Source: JAFMDF01 sp965277445 (GTDB lineage: Bacteria; Bacteroidota; Bacteroidia; Chitinophagales; Saprospiraceae). From it: a DNA stretch of 64,000 nt. A program made the translations under genes and the position numbers. The stretch covers positions 3,162,001-3,226,000 of the forward strand of contig CBDICY010000013.1 in assembly GCA_965277445.1 (NCBI GenBank), read 5' to 3'. This document shows, in pieces, positions 35,963 to 44,112 of this stretch. How positions within the stretch are numbered: position 1 is the first letter of the stretch; every line of letters starts with the position of its first letter. Under the pieces are notes generated by a model. That model made no database searches, had not been told where the DNA came from, and was given only the letters and a program-made list of their open reading frames with translations.

Positions 35963-37279
35963 ATGGAATTAACCCAAGTATTCATTTTATTGATTATTGG
36001 TTGGATAATCTTAGGGCTGATCCTATGGTTATTTTTTAAACAACATTTTACGAAAGGCTATCTCTCAGAAGCCGAAGTACGTCAAAGATACATTACTAAG
36101 GAGGTTTTTGAAGCTTTGCAAATTCAGAACGACACGTTCCGAGCGGATTTGAATGAAAAAGAACAAGAGATTATTGAGTTGAATAAATTGGTCGCTGGAA
36201 AAGAACAAAATGTCTTACATTTAGAGGAACGTTTAGCCCACCAAAAAGAAGAAGTAGACGAACTCCAACAACGATTCAAATTAGAATTTGAAAATCTCGC
36301 CAACAGAATTCTAGAGGAAAAAAGTCAAAGGTTCACCAATCAGAATCAAGTACAAATGAATCATATTTTATCCCCCTTAAAGGAAAAAATCAATGATTTT
36401 GAGCAGAGCATTCATCAGAAATACTTAGATGAAACCAAGGAACGTTTTTCTTTAAAAAAGGAGATTGAGCAATTGAAGGATTTAAATATCCAATTAAGTG
36501 AAGATGCAGCGAATTTGGTAAGTGCGCTAAAAGGAGATTCTAAAATTCAAGGCGATTGGGGCGAGTTTCAGTTGCAAACCCTTTTAGAAAAAGCGGGTTT
36601 AGAACAAGGCATTCATTTTTCTACCCAGTCTACTTATACCGATGAAGGTGGGAACAAAAAACGCCCCGATTTCATTATCAATATGCCCGATGGCAAACAT
36701 TTAATTATTGATTCTAAAGTGTCTTTAAAAGCCTACGAACAATATTTCAATACGGCTGAAAAAGGACAAGAAAAGACCTTTCTGAATTTACACATCGAAA
36801 GTATTCGCAACCACATCAAAGATTTAGGGAGTAAAAATTATACGCAATTATACCAAATCAATTCCCCCGATTATTTATTGATGTTTATTCCAATTGAAGC
36901 GGCTTTTTCTGTGGCGGTCCAAAAGAATAGCAATCTATTTATGGAAGCCTTAGACAGAAATATTGTTTTAGTCACCACTTCTACTCTATTGGCGACTATG
37001 CGGACTGTCTCTTTTATCTGGAAACAAGAAAAACAAAAGAAGAATGTCCTAGAAATCGCTCGACAAAGTGGTTTGCTTTATGATAAGTTTGTGAATTTTG
37101 TAGACGACTTAAAAAATATTGGGAATCGAATTCAGCAAACTCAATCTGCCTATGGCGATGCGATGAATAAATTGGTCGATTCTAAGAAATTTGGCGATAC
37201 GTTGATTGGTCGAGCGGAGAAGATTAAACATTTGGGAGCTAAGACTTCTAAGCAGTTGCCTAATGAGATGTTGGAGTAA
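35963..37279 (+). CDS. rmuC: DNA recombination protein RmuC
   Basis: 438 residues: one N-terminal membrane anchor (VFILLIIGWIILGLILWLFF), a long coiled coil (about 40-190), then the nuclease-like RmuC domain with GDWGEFQLQTLLEKAGL, RPDFIINMPDGKHLIIDSKVSLKAYEQYF and YLLMFIPIEAAFSVA. RmuC limits DNA inversions at short inverted repeats in E. coli, which is notable in a genome full of such repeats, though that link is only an idea. Single gene; a TATCTTGC element lies at about 35925. Confidence 0.93.
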   Translation: MELTQVFILLIIGWIILGLILWLFFKQHFTKGYLSEAEVRQRYITKEVFEALQIQNDTFRADLNEKEQEIIELNKLVAGKEQNVLHLEERLAHQKEEVDELQQRFKLEFENLANRILEEKSQRFTNQNQVQMNHILSPLKEKINDFEQSIHQKYLDETKERFSLKKEIEQLKDLNIQLSEDAANLVSALKGDSKIQGDWGEFQLQTLLEKAGLEQGIHFSTQSTYTDEGGNKKRPDFIINMPDGKHLIIDSKVSLKAYEQYFNTAEKGQEKTFLNLHIESIRNHIKDLGSKNYTQLYQINSPDYLLMFIPIEAAFSVAVQKNSNLFMEALDRNIVLVTTSTLLATMRTVSFIWKQEKQKKNVLEIARQSGLLYDKFVNFVDDLKNIGNRIQQTQSAYGDAMNKLVDSKKFGDTLIGRAEKIKHLGAKTSKQLPNEMLE

Positions 37280-37332
37280 AAGAGAGGTCAGAAGTCAGAT
37301 CAATTCATTATAATTAGTCAATAGAAAAATTA

Positions 37333-37420
37333 AAGGACACAAAGCTCACCGAGAAGATACAGAGGGCACAAAGTACATCTCTCTGTGGTCTCTGTGTCTC
37401 CTTCATGGTCTCTGTGTCCT
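37333..37420. repeat. GGACACAAAGCTCACCGAGAAG inverted repeat
   Basis: Arms of about 40 bases (37333-37373 and 37381-37420) made of CACAGAGA-like words pair imperfectly around a very short loop. Same family as 21105-21203. It lies between convergent genes rmuC and the amidase gene, so it might terminate both. Confidence 0.8.
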
Positions 37421-37530
37421 AAAAAGCAACTACATTAAAACTTAATTAATAAAATTTAAAAGTCAGGATTTAACCCTAGATGGATTTATGAAGTATGATT
37501 TAAAATTTATGATTTATGATTGAGTCCAAA

Positions 37531-38631
37531 CTACTCAATCACCTCCACATAAGCCCCATGCACCCATTCATCCGCACCAATACGCAGCCATTTTTCCTTC
37601 GTCTCAAAAATCTCCATTAAAGCACCATCTTGTAATTTCTTAACAATCCGATGATTTGTCCCAGGGCCTTTTCGGACATTCAAAAATCCAGCATCCACCA
37701 CTCTACCCGTTTTAACTTCTATCACTTTGATCAAACTATGGTAAGCAAATTTATTATCATCTAGCTGATACCATTTTCCGACTTTATTTTCAATAACGAC
37801 ATCTGTACCATCTGGAATAGTTTCCACCACAGGAAAGCGCATGCCTGGCCCAGAACGAACATTCAAGCCAGTAGGATCTTCTACGATGCCTCTTTTTTGG
37901 GTAAAGGTAATTTCTACATAATGTTTATGTACCCAATTCTCATCTTCAATACGATACCAGTTCCCAACTTGCTCATAAATTTCTACTTTTTCATCTTGAT
38001 TCAGCACTTTAATAATGGAATATTGAATCCCCGGTCCTTTTCGAACATTTAAATCATTCGTATTAATTAAGCCCTGTTTAACAGGATGTTCGATTTGGTA
38101 AGACAATCCAGCATTGACATCTCTTTTAAAGGCCTGCCACTCCTTCTCCTCAATCATCATTCGAGGGCACAATTTCCCTGTTATATCATAATGTCGATAT
38201 AATTCATTGATGGTAAAATTGTATTTATTCAATAAATATTGAGCTAATTCAACAGAGTTTTGGTAGGTTTTATCCCAATCTCCGTCCATATTGACGCACA
38301 TTTCAAAACCAATGGTAAAAAAGTTAGGTGTTAACCGACCTTCTAAAATTTCTTTCCCAATAGGTTTATACGTTTTTGCCCCAACATGATAGCCGACTTC
38401 GCTGTCAGGTAAACATTGAATAATGGAATGGTCATCTACAATATAATGGGCGGAAGCTTTTCTAGGCGTGGTATTGAAATAATTTCGATTGGCTCTGGCA
38501 TTGGCACCCCAACCGGGGTTTGCCGTCCAATGAGCAATAATACCCTTTAATTTTCGGATAGAATAAAACTGTCGATTTCTTAATGCAGGTCGATTGTGAT
38601 TAGTCAAATACGCTTTGGTAATTGGAAGCAT
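37531..38631 (-). CDS. N-acetylmuramoyl-L-alanine amidase with three SH3 domains
   Basis: 366 residues from the ATG at 38631; the longer frame to 38667 begins with TTG inside the -7 promoter element and cannot be translated from it. Residues ~10-160 are an Amidase_2 (PGRP-like) domain: KGIIAHWTANPGWGANARANRNYF and HYIVDDHSIIQCLPD with the Zn-binding His, then HYDITGKLCPRM with the last His and Cys. Three bacterial SH3 domains follow, each with a VRKGPG or VRSGPG motif, which bind the cell wall. No signal peptide is seen, so it may act in the cytoplasm or be exported in an unusual way, or the protein may belong to a phage-type lysin family. Confidence 0.85.
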   Translation of the reverse strand: MLPITKAYLTNHNRPALRNRQFYSIRKLKGIIAHWTANPGWGANARANRNYFNTTPRKASAHYIVDDHSIIQCLPDSEVGYHVGAKTYKPIGKEILEGRLTPNFFTIGFEMCVNMDGDWDKTYQNSVELAQYLLNKYNFTINELYRHYDITGKLCPRMMIEEKEWQAFKRDVNAGLSYQIEHPVKQGLINTNDLNVRKGPGIQYSIIKVLNQDEKVEIYEQVGNWYRIEDENWVHKHYVEITFTQKRGIVEDPTGLNVRSGPGMRFPVVETIPDGTDVVIENKVGKWYQLDDNKFAYHSLIKVIEVKTGRVVDAGFLNVRKGPGTNHRIVKKLQDGALMEIFETKEKWLRIGADEWVHGAYVEVIE

Positions 38632-38664
38632 TGTGTCGTTTCTTTTCGTTTTCTCAATAATAAT

Positions 38665-38695
38665 CAAATGTAGGGAAATAAAGGGAAGGTTGCAA
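38665..38695 (-). promoter_or_regulatory. Promoter of the amidase gene (TTG-N20-TACATTTG)
   Basis: On the minus strand TTG (38695-38693) and TACATTTG (38672-38665) are separated by 20 bases. Transcription would begin near 38660, giving a leader of about 28 bases before the ATG at 38631. Confidence 0.7.
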
Positions 38696-38800
38696 GGTTA
38701 CTAGGTCGAAAGGTTAAAAGGTTTGTCCTATTTCACTTCTTTTTCACCTTATTACCTCGTTACCTTGCAACCTGATTACCTTGTTACCTCGCTACCTTAT
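38690..38800. repeat. GGTTACCTTG/ACCTCGTTACC degenerate repeat
   Basis: GAAAGGTTAAAAGGTTT on the left and TTACCTCGTTACCTTGCAACC, GATTACCTTGTTACCTCGCTACC on the right are opposing copies of a ten-base word. They lie between two divergent promoters and provide the -33 element of trmD. Confidence 0.7.
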
Positions 38801-38811
38801 TTATACCTTTG
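38781..38811 (+). promoter_or_regulatory. Promoter of trmD (TTG-N20-TACCTTTG), near-leaderless
   Basis: TTG 38781-38783, TACCTTTG 38804-38811, 20 bases apart. The ATG at 38816 lies only 4 bases after the -7 box, so transcription would start at or next to the start codon. Confidence 0.65.
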
Positions 38812-38815
38812 CGAA

Positions 38816-39493
38816 ATGAGAATAGACATTGTATCGGTACAGCCTAATTTGCTTAGAAGCCCATTGGAACATTCCATTATGAAACGGGCGCAAGATAAAG
38901 GCTTATTGGAAGTCGTTGTCCACGACTTAAAGGATTTTGGTTTAGGTAAAAATCGACAAGTAGACGATTATCAATATGGTGGTGGTGCAGGCATGGTCAT
39001 GATGTGTGAACCCATTGCTACTTGCTTTGACCAACTCATGGCTCAAAGAAAATACGATGAAATCATTTACTTGACCCCTGATGGTACCCGCTTAAATCAA
39101 TCGATGTCGAATAGATTATCACTCTACGATAATCTGCTCTTACTTTGCGGACATTATAAAGGCGTAGATGAACGCATCCGACAGGATTATATCACGATGG
39201 ATATTTCCATTGGCGATTTTGTCTTATCTGGTGGAGAGTTACCCGCCGCAGTATTGGTCGATTCTATCGGGCGATTAATTCCAGGCGTCTTAAATGATGA
39301 AACTTCCGCGCTATTTGATTCTTTCCAAGATGATTTATTAGCGCCCCCCGTTTATACCAGACCAGCCAATTTTAGAGGAAAAAAAGTACCCGACATTTTA
39401 TTAAGTGGACATGCTAAAAAAATTGACAATTGGCGAGAAGAACAATCTTTTCAACGAACGAAAGATCGCCGTCCTGATTTGTTGGACAAATGA
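38816..39493 (+). CDS. trmD: tRNA (guanine-N1)-methyltransferase TrmD
   Basis: 225 residues from the ATG at 38816 (MRIDIVSV), the canonical TrmD start; the longer frame back to 38723 only translates the GTTACC repeat. The SPOUT knot is complete: DDYQYGGGAGMVMMCEPI, LLCGHYKGVDERI (AdoMet binding and catalytic Asp region) and ISIGDFVLSGGELPA. It methylates G37 of tRNAs to prevent +1 frameshifting. Not in the rpsP-rimM-trmD-rplS cluster seen in many bacteria. Confidence 0.96.
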   Translation: MRIDIVSVQPNLLRSPLEHSIMKRAQDKGLLEVVVHDLKDFGLGKNRQVDDYQYGGGAGMVMMCEPIATCFDQLMAQRKYDEIIYLTPDGTRLNQSMSNRLSLYDNLLLLCGHYKGVDERIRQDYITMDISIGDFVLSGGELPAAVLVDSIGRLIPGVLNDETSALFDSFQDDLLAPPVYTRPANFRGKKVPDILLSGHAKKIDNWREEQSFQRTKDRRPDLLDK

Positions 39494-39636
39494 TTTTAAT
39501 GATGACCGATGACCGATGAATGATGAATTCGGCAAAATTGTAAATTTAAATTCCTGATTAATATTAACCCATTTTCAACAAAAACGAATAGTCCTCGTGC
39601 CTTAGGTACGTAACATGGGTAGCAAAAAATAAACGT
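39494..39636. repeat. GATGACCGATGAATGATG words and GTGCCTTAGGTACGTAA repeat
   Basis: ATGATGACCGATGACCGATG (39499-39518) is a short tandem; a relative ATGAATGATGAATGATGAAC is at 41443-41462. 39591-39626 (TCGTGCCTTAGGTACGTAAC ...) is a copy of the 4060-4178 family. Confidence 0.7.
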
Positions 39637-39975
39637 ATGAAAATTTATCATAATCCAAGATGTAGCAAAAGCAGACAAACCTTAAATTTATTAAAAGAGC
39701 AAGGGGTCGAACCAGAAGTTGTTTTGTATTTAAATACACCTCCAACTAGGGAAGAACTACAAACCCTTGTTCAACAACTCAATATAAAACCTTCTCAGTT
39801 ATTGAGAAAAGGCGAAAAAATTTATAAAGAACAATTCAAAGGAAAAGACATTGCAGAAGCAGAATGGATTGAGATTATGATAGCGAATCCTAAACTAATA
39901 GAACGACCGATCGTTGTTAAAAATGGAAAAGCTGTTTTGGGTAGACCACCAGAAAATGTTTTAAGCCTACTATAA
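39637..39975 (+). CDS. arsC: ArsC/Spx-family arsenate reductase-like protein
   Basis: 112 residues, thioredoxin-like fold. The opening MKIYHNPRCSKSRQTLNLL carries the single catalytic Cys9 followed by Ser, Arg (NPRCSKSR), as in glutaredoxin-coupled ArsC. The conserved LLRKGE and NPKLIERPIV, with GRPPE at the end, also fit. It reduces arsenate to arsenite, or is a related YfgD-type reductase; no ars operon surrounds it. It may share a transcript with folK 74 bp downstream. Confidence 0.85.
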   Translation: MKIYHNPRCSKSRQTLNLLKEQGVEPEVVLYLNTPPTREELQTLVQQLNIKPSQLLRKGEKIYKEQFKGKDIAEAEWIEIMIANPKLIERPIVVKNGKAVLGRPPENVLSLL

Positions 39976-40049
39976 TGTGACTTTTCACAAAATTTATTGG
40001 TCTTAAAAACGAACCTCTCTCTCAATTTATTGAACTTAAAAAATAGCTA

Positions 40050-40544
40050 TTGCATAAAGTATTCTTTAGTATTGGCGGAAATATTGGTGATCGGCAAGCT
40101 AATTTGGTCAAAGCCATAACTGAGATTGGTCAAAGAGTTGGGAAAATCCTTGTCGCTTCTTCTATTTATGAAACCAAAGCTTGGGGGATTGAAAACCAAC
40201 CTGATTTTCTCAATCAAGTTCTTTTGGTGGAAACAGCCTTAACTCCTTTAGCAACTTTAGAAACCATTTTAACGATAGAATTAGAAATGGGTAGAATTCG
40301 AGCCCAGAAATGGTATACTCGAATTATTGATATAGATTTATTATTCTTTGATGATCAAATTATTACTAGTCAACAATTAACCATTCCCCATCCTTTTTTA
40401 GCCAAAAGAAATTTTGTTTTAGCTCCTTTAGCTGAAATTGCCCCTGATTTTATTCATCCAGTTTTGCAAAAATCTATTAAAGCTTTATATCTAGATTCAA
40501 AAGATCCATTAAAAGTTTGGGCTTTAGAAAGTAGTCTTTCTTAA
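40050..40544 (+). CDS. folK: 6-hydroxymethyl-7,8-dihydropterin pyrophosphokinase, TTG start
   Basis: 164 residues. The TTG at 40050 is the only usable start because an in-frame stop lies two codons upstream (40044); the resulting MHKVFFSIGGNIGDRQANL is the normal FolK start. Other motifs: ETKAWGIENQPDFLNQV, LETILTIELEMGRIR, KWYTRIIDIDLLFFDD (metal-binding D-x-D) and the LTIPHPFLAKRNFVLAPLAEI loop. It transfers pyrophosphate from ATP to the pterin in folate synthesis. The rare start codon may keep expression low. Confidence 0.93.
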   Translation: MHKVFFSIGGNIGDRQANLVKAITEIGQRVGKILVASSIYETKAWGIENQPDFLNQVLLVETALTPLATLETILTIELEMGRIRAQKWYTRIIDIDLLFFDDQIITSQQLTIPHPFLAKRNFVLAPLAEIAPDFIHPVLQKSIKALYLDSKDPLKVWALESSLS

Positions 40545-40600
40545 AATAGCGTCTTAAATTGGATTGTGATACCCGTCTAGTCTCTAATCTCTCACCTCAT

Positions 40601-41431
40601 TTACGCTAAATAAGTCCCATTCTTTTCCAAACGAACCAACTTCTGTCGATACAAACTACCCAAGGCTTTCTTAAAAGATTTTTTACTCATCTCCATTTTA
40701 GCCATAATTTCTTCTGGACGGCTTTTATCCGTCAAAGTCATATAGCCGCCATTCATTTGTAGATAGTCCAAAATTCTAATAGCACTAGGTTCTATATTTG
40801 CCAATCCTTGCGCTTGCAAACTCACATCCAAGCGATTATCTTCCCTGACTTTTTTGATATAGCCCTTTATCTGATCCCCTAATTCTAGATTTTGGAAGAT
40901 TTCATTTCTATAAATTAACCCTCTATGTTTGTTATTTACAATCACATTAACCCCTAAATCAGTTGGGTCTGCAATTAGTAAATTGACCTGTTCTCCTTCT
41001 TTAACCGTTAATTCCTCATTGCTTAAATACTTAAAAATTTTGGCAGAAGCCACCAATCTATCCGATTCATCATCATTATAAAGATAGACTATATATTCAT
41101 TGCCTACCTTCATTTTGAGGTTCTGTTCTTTGAATGGCACAAATAAATCCTTCTCTAAGCCCCAATCTAAGAAAGCACCAATCCCAGAAACATGCACACA
41201 TTCCAAACAAGCAAATTCATGCAATTGAATCCTAGGTTTGATGGTTGTGGCAATAATTCGGTCTTCCGAATCAGTATAAACAAACACCGAAATTTCATCT
41301 TCCAATTTCAAGCTGTTCGGAATATATTTATTCGGCAATAAGACTTCGTCTCCTGCTTCATCTTCTAGATAAATACCCTGTAATAATTGTCGCTTTGCTG
41401 TTAACTTGGTATAAGTGCCTAATGGAATCAT
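40601..41431 (-). CDS. S1-like RNA-binding protein, CvfB/YitL family
   Basis: 276 residues. It opens with MIPLGTYTKLTAKRQLLQGIYL and contains three or four OB-fold/S1-like modules (LHEFACLECVHVSGIGAFLDWGLEKDLFVPF is split across two strands of the second; GDQIKGYIKKVREDNRLDVSL is the last) and a C-terminal winged helix (LQMNGGYMTLTDKSRPEEIMAKMEMSKKSFKKAL read in pieces). CvfB proteins affect virulence and gene expression through RNA binding. Convergent with folK, whose stop is 56 bp away. No partner gene nearby. Confidence 0.88.
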   Translation of the reverse strand: MIPLGTYTKLTAKRQLLQGIYLEDEAGDEVLLPNKYIPNSLKLEDEISVFVYTDSEDRIIATTIKPRIQLHEFACLECVHVSGIGAFLDWGLEKDLFVPFKEQNLKMKVGNEYIVYLYNDDESDRLVASAKIFKYLSNEELTVKEGEQVNLLIADPTDLGVNVIVNNKHRGLIYRNEIFQNLELGDQIKGYIKKVREDNRLDVSLQAQGLANIEPSAIRILDYLQMNGGYMTLTDKSRPEEIMAKMEMSKKSFKKALGSLYRQKLVRLEKNGTYLA

Positions 41432-41509
41432 TGTTTAAAACTATGAATGATGAATGATGAACGATAAAAATTTAAAATTATCTCCCTTCCTACCTAGTGC
41501 ATCGTTAAA

Positions 41510-42025
41510 TTAAAACCTCATTTTAAGTAACTCATTTCCTTTAGTGGCTCGACCAAATCGTTTCGTTTCCCCATCTTCTACGTGTAGCACATTTGATTGC
41601 TTTGGAAATAATTCCATAAAATAAGTGGCTTCTATTTGTGCGGACTCCCAATTTATGGGGCAATCCATTTGAAAAGTTAGTTGGTAAACCTCTTCTGTAG
41701 GTTCACAATTACTTAAGTAAAAACTAGTCGCTACTCCATTAATGGTGCAAATAAACTGTTTTTTAAAATAGTGATTGATATAATCTTCGTAATCTGTACA
41801 AAAAGTCTCTTTTTCTCGAATAGCTTCATAACCAAATTTATTTCGTAACACGCTTTTTAAATCATCTTTAAAGACTCGCATATGTATCTTAGCAGTCGTT
41901 CCGCCTGTTTCGTGGTCAATTTTTACTACACTTATATAGATGGCATGATCCGCAGGAATATCTAACATTTTAAATGCCATGCAATTAATCAGTAGTAATA
42001 CAAAACAAATCCTCTTGAGCAACAT
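41510..42025 (-). CDS. DUF6702-like exported protein
   Basis: 171 residues from the ATG at 42025, which begins a signal-like segment (MLLKRICFVLLLINCMAF); the frame extends to a TTG at 42052 that is less likely. The mature part starts with DHAIYISVVKIDHE, has an FGYEA/ETFCTDYEDYINHYF region and a predicted beta-sandwich, like DUF6702 proteins of Bacteroidota, whose function is unknown. A TATTTTTG -7-like element lies at 42039-42046 on the minus strand. Downstream of it is the CvfB gene, 78 bp away, perhaps co-transcribed. Confidence 0.6.
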   Translation of the reverse strand: MLLKRICFVLLLINCMAFKMLDIPADHAIYISVVKIDHETGGTTAKIHMRVFKDDLKSVLRNKFGYEAIREKETFCTDYEDYINHYFKKQFICTINGVATSFYLSNCEPTEEVYQLTFQMDCPINWESAQIEATYFMELFPKQSNVLHVEDGETKRFGRATKGNELLKMRF

Positions 42026-42052
42026 ATAGCCTTTTTTGCAAAAATACGGCAA

Positions 42053-42271
42053 ATAAGTGTGTAATTTTCAATTTTCAATTTCAAATTTTCAATTTTCAAT
42101 CTTTTCGGCAATAGACTTGGATTAAAATTGAGGTTGAATTTGATTTTGAGGTTGAATTTAAGGTTGATCTATTCTGGTATGGAATTAGTTGTGCAAATCA
42201 TAAGGATTTACAAGTAAAATTCCTACATTTAAGCCTTGATTTAAACTACACACATCAAAATATACTATTGA
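42053..42271. repeat. AATTTTCAATTTTCAA and GAGGTTGAATTTGA words
   Basis: 42062-42105 is a run of ATTTTCAATTTTCAA units (inverse of 12388-12420). 42118-42170 is a degenerate TTGAGGTTGAATTTG array related to the TTGAAG family. No gene. Confidence 0.7.
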
Positions 42272-44020
42272 GTGAAACTGACTAAAGAATGGCTCAAAGA
42301 GGCTGCCACTACTTCTAGTCTCTACAAAGGAGATGATTTATACGAAGAAGTAGGCGAATTAAAAAAAGAGCAAAATAAATATACGGCCATTGTTTTTGGC
42401 GAAGTTATTTTCGATGTCCAAATCGAAGAAAATGAAGTAGATATTGACTGCTTTTGTACTTGTGATTTTGATACAGGTGGCTTATGTCCACACGCAGTTG
42501 CGGTTTGTCTGAATATATTAGATGAACAATATCAAGAGATAGACTTTGAAACCAAAGCGGATTTGGAAGAAACGGTGGAAATTATTGATTATCGTTTAAA
42601 AGATGGTAAGAATTTTTACCAAAATGTGTTCAAGACAGCAACCGAAAATACCCAAGATAATTTTTTACAACAACTTTTCGAAAACAACGAATTCCTGCGC
42701 AAAAACTTCCTAGAGTTACAGCAAAACAATGAAAAATATAATGTCTCCATAGACATTACCAGCCTTCGCAAAAATATATTTAATCAATTATTATCCGTAG
42801 ACTTTTCTGACCAAGAAGATGTTATCGACTTTCCTTTAAATGGACAGAAAAAATTAGTTAGTAATACGCTTTTAAAAGAAGAAAAAGCCATTGAACAAAT
42901 CGAACAAGTCCTCAATCCTTATGGAGAAAAAGCCTTAGATTTTTTAGCCAACGGACAATTAACAAATGCCTTAATGGTCTATTTAGGCATGTTTGAAGCA
43001 AGTTTTGGCCTACCAGAACCAGAATGGGAAGAAGAACCTTTAATTGATGATTTTGAGGCAGAAACGATCACTATTTGTCAAAATTGGCAAGAAACCATTA
43101 TAGAAGAAATCCAAGATACCGCCCTTGAAGCGGAGCAAATTAAACGTTGTATTGACCTAATCTTTGATCGGTGGCAATTACATCATACGGATAAATCATT
43201 GACGGATGTCTATTATGATTTCAAGTTTTTTGAGCCTTTTTTATTGGCTATTTTAACTCCTGCTACTGCACAATATTTAAAAGATTTATTGGCAAAAAAT
43301 CAATTAATCAATTATCAAACTGCTCAAATTTCTTTGCATTGTGCTGCTTTATTAAAAGAAGAAGATTGGTGGTTAGAAATAGCAGAAAATTTTGCAGGTA
43401 ATGATCCTCAAATAGCGGAGAAATTAATGCAATTTTATCATCAATTAGATCAAACGGATGACTTTTATCGAATTGCTCGATACACTTTTGATTTATTTCC
43501 TGATAAACTAGCTAATTTTTTATTAAAGTACATTCATCCCAAAGTTGACAAACCGTTTTATATTGAGTTATTAAAATATTATGCGCATAAAAAACAGGAT
43601 TTAGAGGCATTTAAAGAACTCAGAGAATTTATTTCTCCCGAAGAAAAAGAGGTTTTTATCCAGAATAATGCTACTAATCCTACATTTTACAGCAAATTGC
43701 TAGCCGCTGAATTACGATTCACCGAAATTTTAGAATTAGCCAAAGTACAAAAAAATACTTGGGAATTTAATGAATTGGTTCGCCCTATTCTTACTATTTA
43801 TCCAAGAGACATTTTTGAAATGCATGTCAAACGAACTATTGAAAATTTGACGCTACATGCCACTACTAGACTAGATTATCGAAGAATCTGTAAAAATCTA
43901 GTCGCCATTAAAGAGATTAAAGGCTATGACGATACGCGCAAAGAATTCATTAAGCGATTAAAAAAACAATTTAAACATCGCCTTGAATTCTTAGAAGAAT
44001 TAACAGCCGTCGGATTTTAA
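42272..44020 (+). CDS. SWIM zinc-finger protein, GTG start
   Basis: 582 residues. The GTG at 42272 is directly preceded by an in-frame stop (42269-42271), so it is the only start. A SWIM motif C62-x-C64-x7-C72-x-H74 (FCTCDFDTGGLCPHAVAVC) near the N-terminus binds zinc and suggests DNA or protein binding. The remaining ~500 residues are helical (TPR-like helices such as EDWWLEIAENFAGNDPQIAEKL), without a helicase domain. SWIM proteins of this length without helicase are poorly understood. Followed after 92 bp by the nucleoid-associated protein gene. Confidence 0.82.
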   Translation: MKLTKEWLKEAATTSSLYKGDDLYEEVGELKKEQNKYTAIVFGEVIFDVQIEENEVDIDCFCTCDFDTGGLCPHAVAVCLNILDEQYQEIDFETKADLEETVEIIDYRLKDGKNFYQNVFKTATENTQDNFLQQLFENNEFLRKNFLELQQNNEKYNVSIDITSLRKNIFNQLLSVDFSDQEDVIDFPLNGQKKLVSNTLLKEEKAIEQIEQVLNPYGEKALDFLANGQLTNALMVYLGMFEASFGLPEPEWEEEPLIDDFEAETITICQNWQETIIEEIQDTALEAEQIKRCIDLIFDRWQLHHTDKSLTDVYYDFKFFEPFLLAILTPATAQYLKDLLAKNQLINYQTAQISLHCAALLKEEDWWLEIAENFAGNDPQIAEKLMQFYHQLDQTDDFYRIARYTFDLFPDKLANFLLKYIHPKVDKPFYIELLKYYAHKKQDLEAFKELREFISPEEKEVFIQNNATNPTFYSKLLAAELRFTEILELAKVQKNTWEFNELVRPILTIYPRDIFEMHVKRTIENLTLHATTRLDYRRICKNLVAIKEIKGYDDTRKEFIKRLKKQFKHRLEFLEELTAVGF

Positions 44021-44040
44021 ATTTGAAGTTAAAGTTGCCC

Positions 44041-44069
44041 TTGGAGTTGAAGTTTATTTAGTATCTTCG
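44041..44069 (+). promoter_or_regulatory. Possible promoter of the nucleoid-associated protein gene
   Basis: TTG 44041-44043 and TATCTTCG 44062-44069, 18 bases apart. The TTG belongs to a degenerate TTGAAG-type repeat (44022-44056), so a repeat appears to supply the -33 element. Confidence 0.45.
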
Positions 44070-44112
44070 CCCCCAGAAAATTATTCATTAAAATTTTGAA
44101 AACTACACAACC

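Noticed and set aside
38723..38815. 31-residue N-terminal extension of TrmD
   Set aside because: It only translates the GTTACC repeat and lies upstream of or inside the promoter; TrmD proteins begin at MRIDIVSV.
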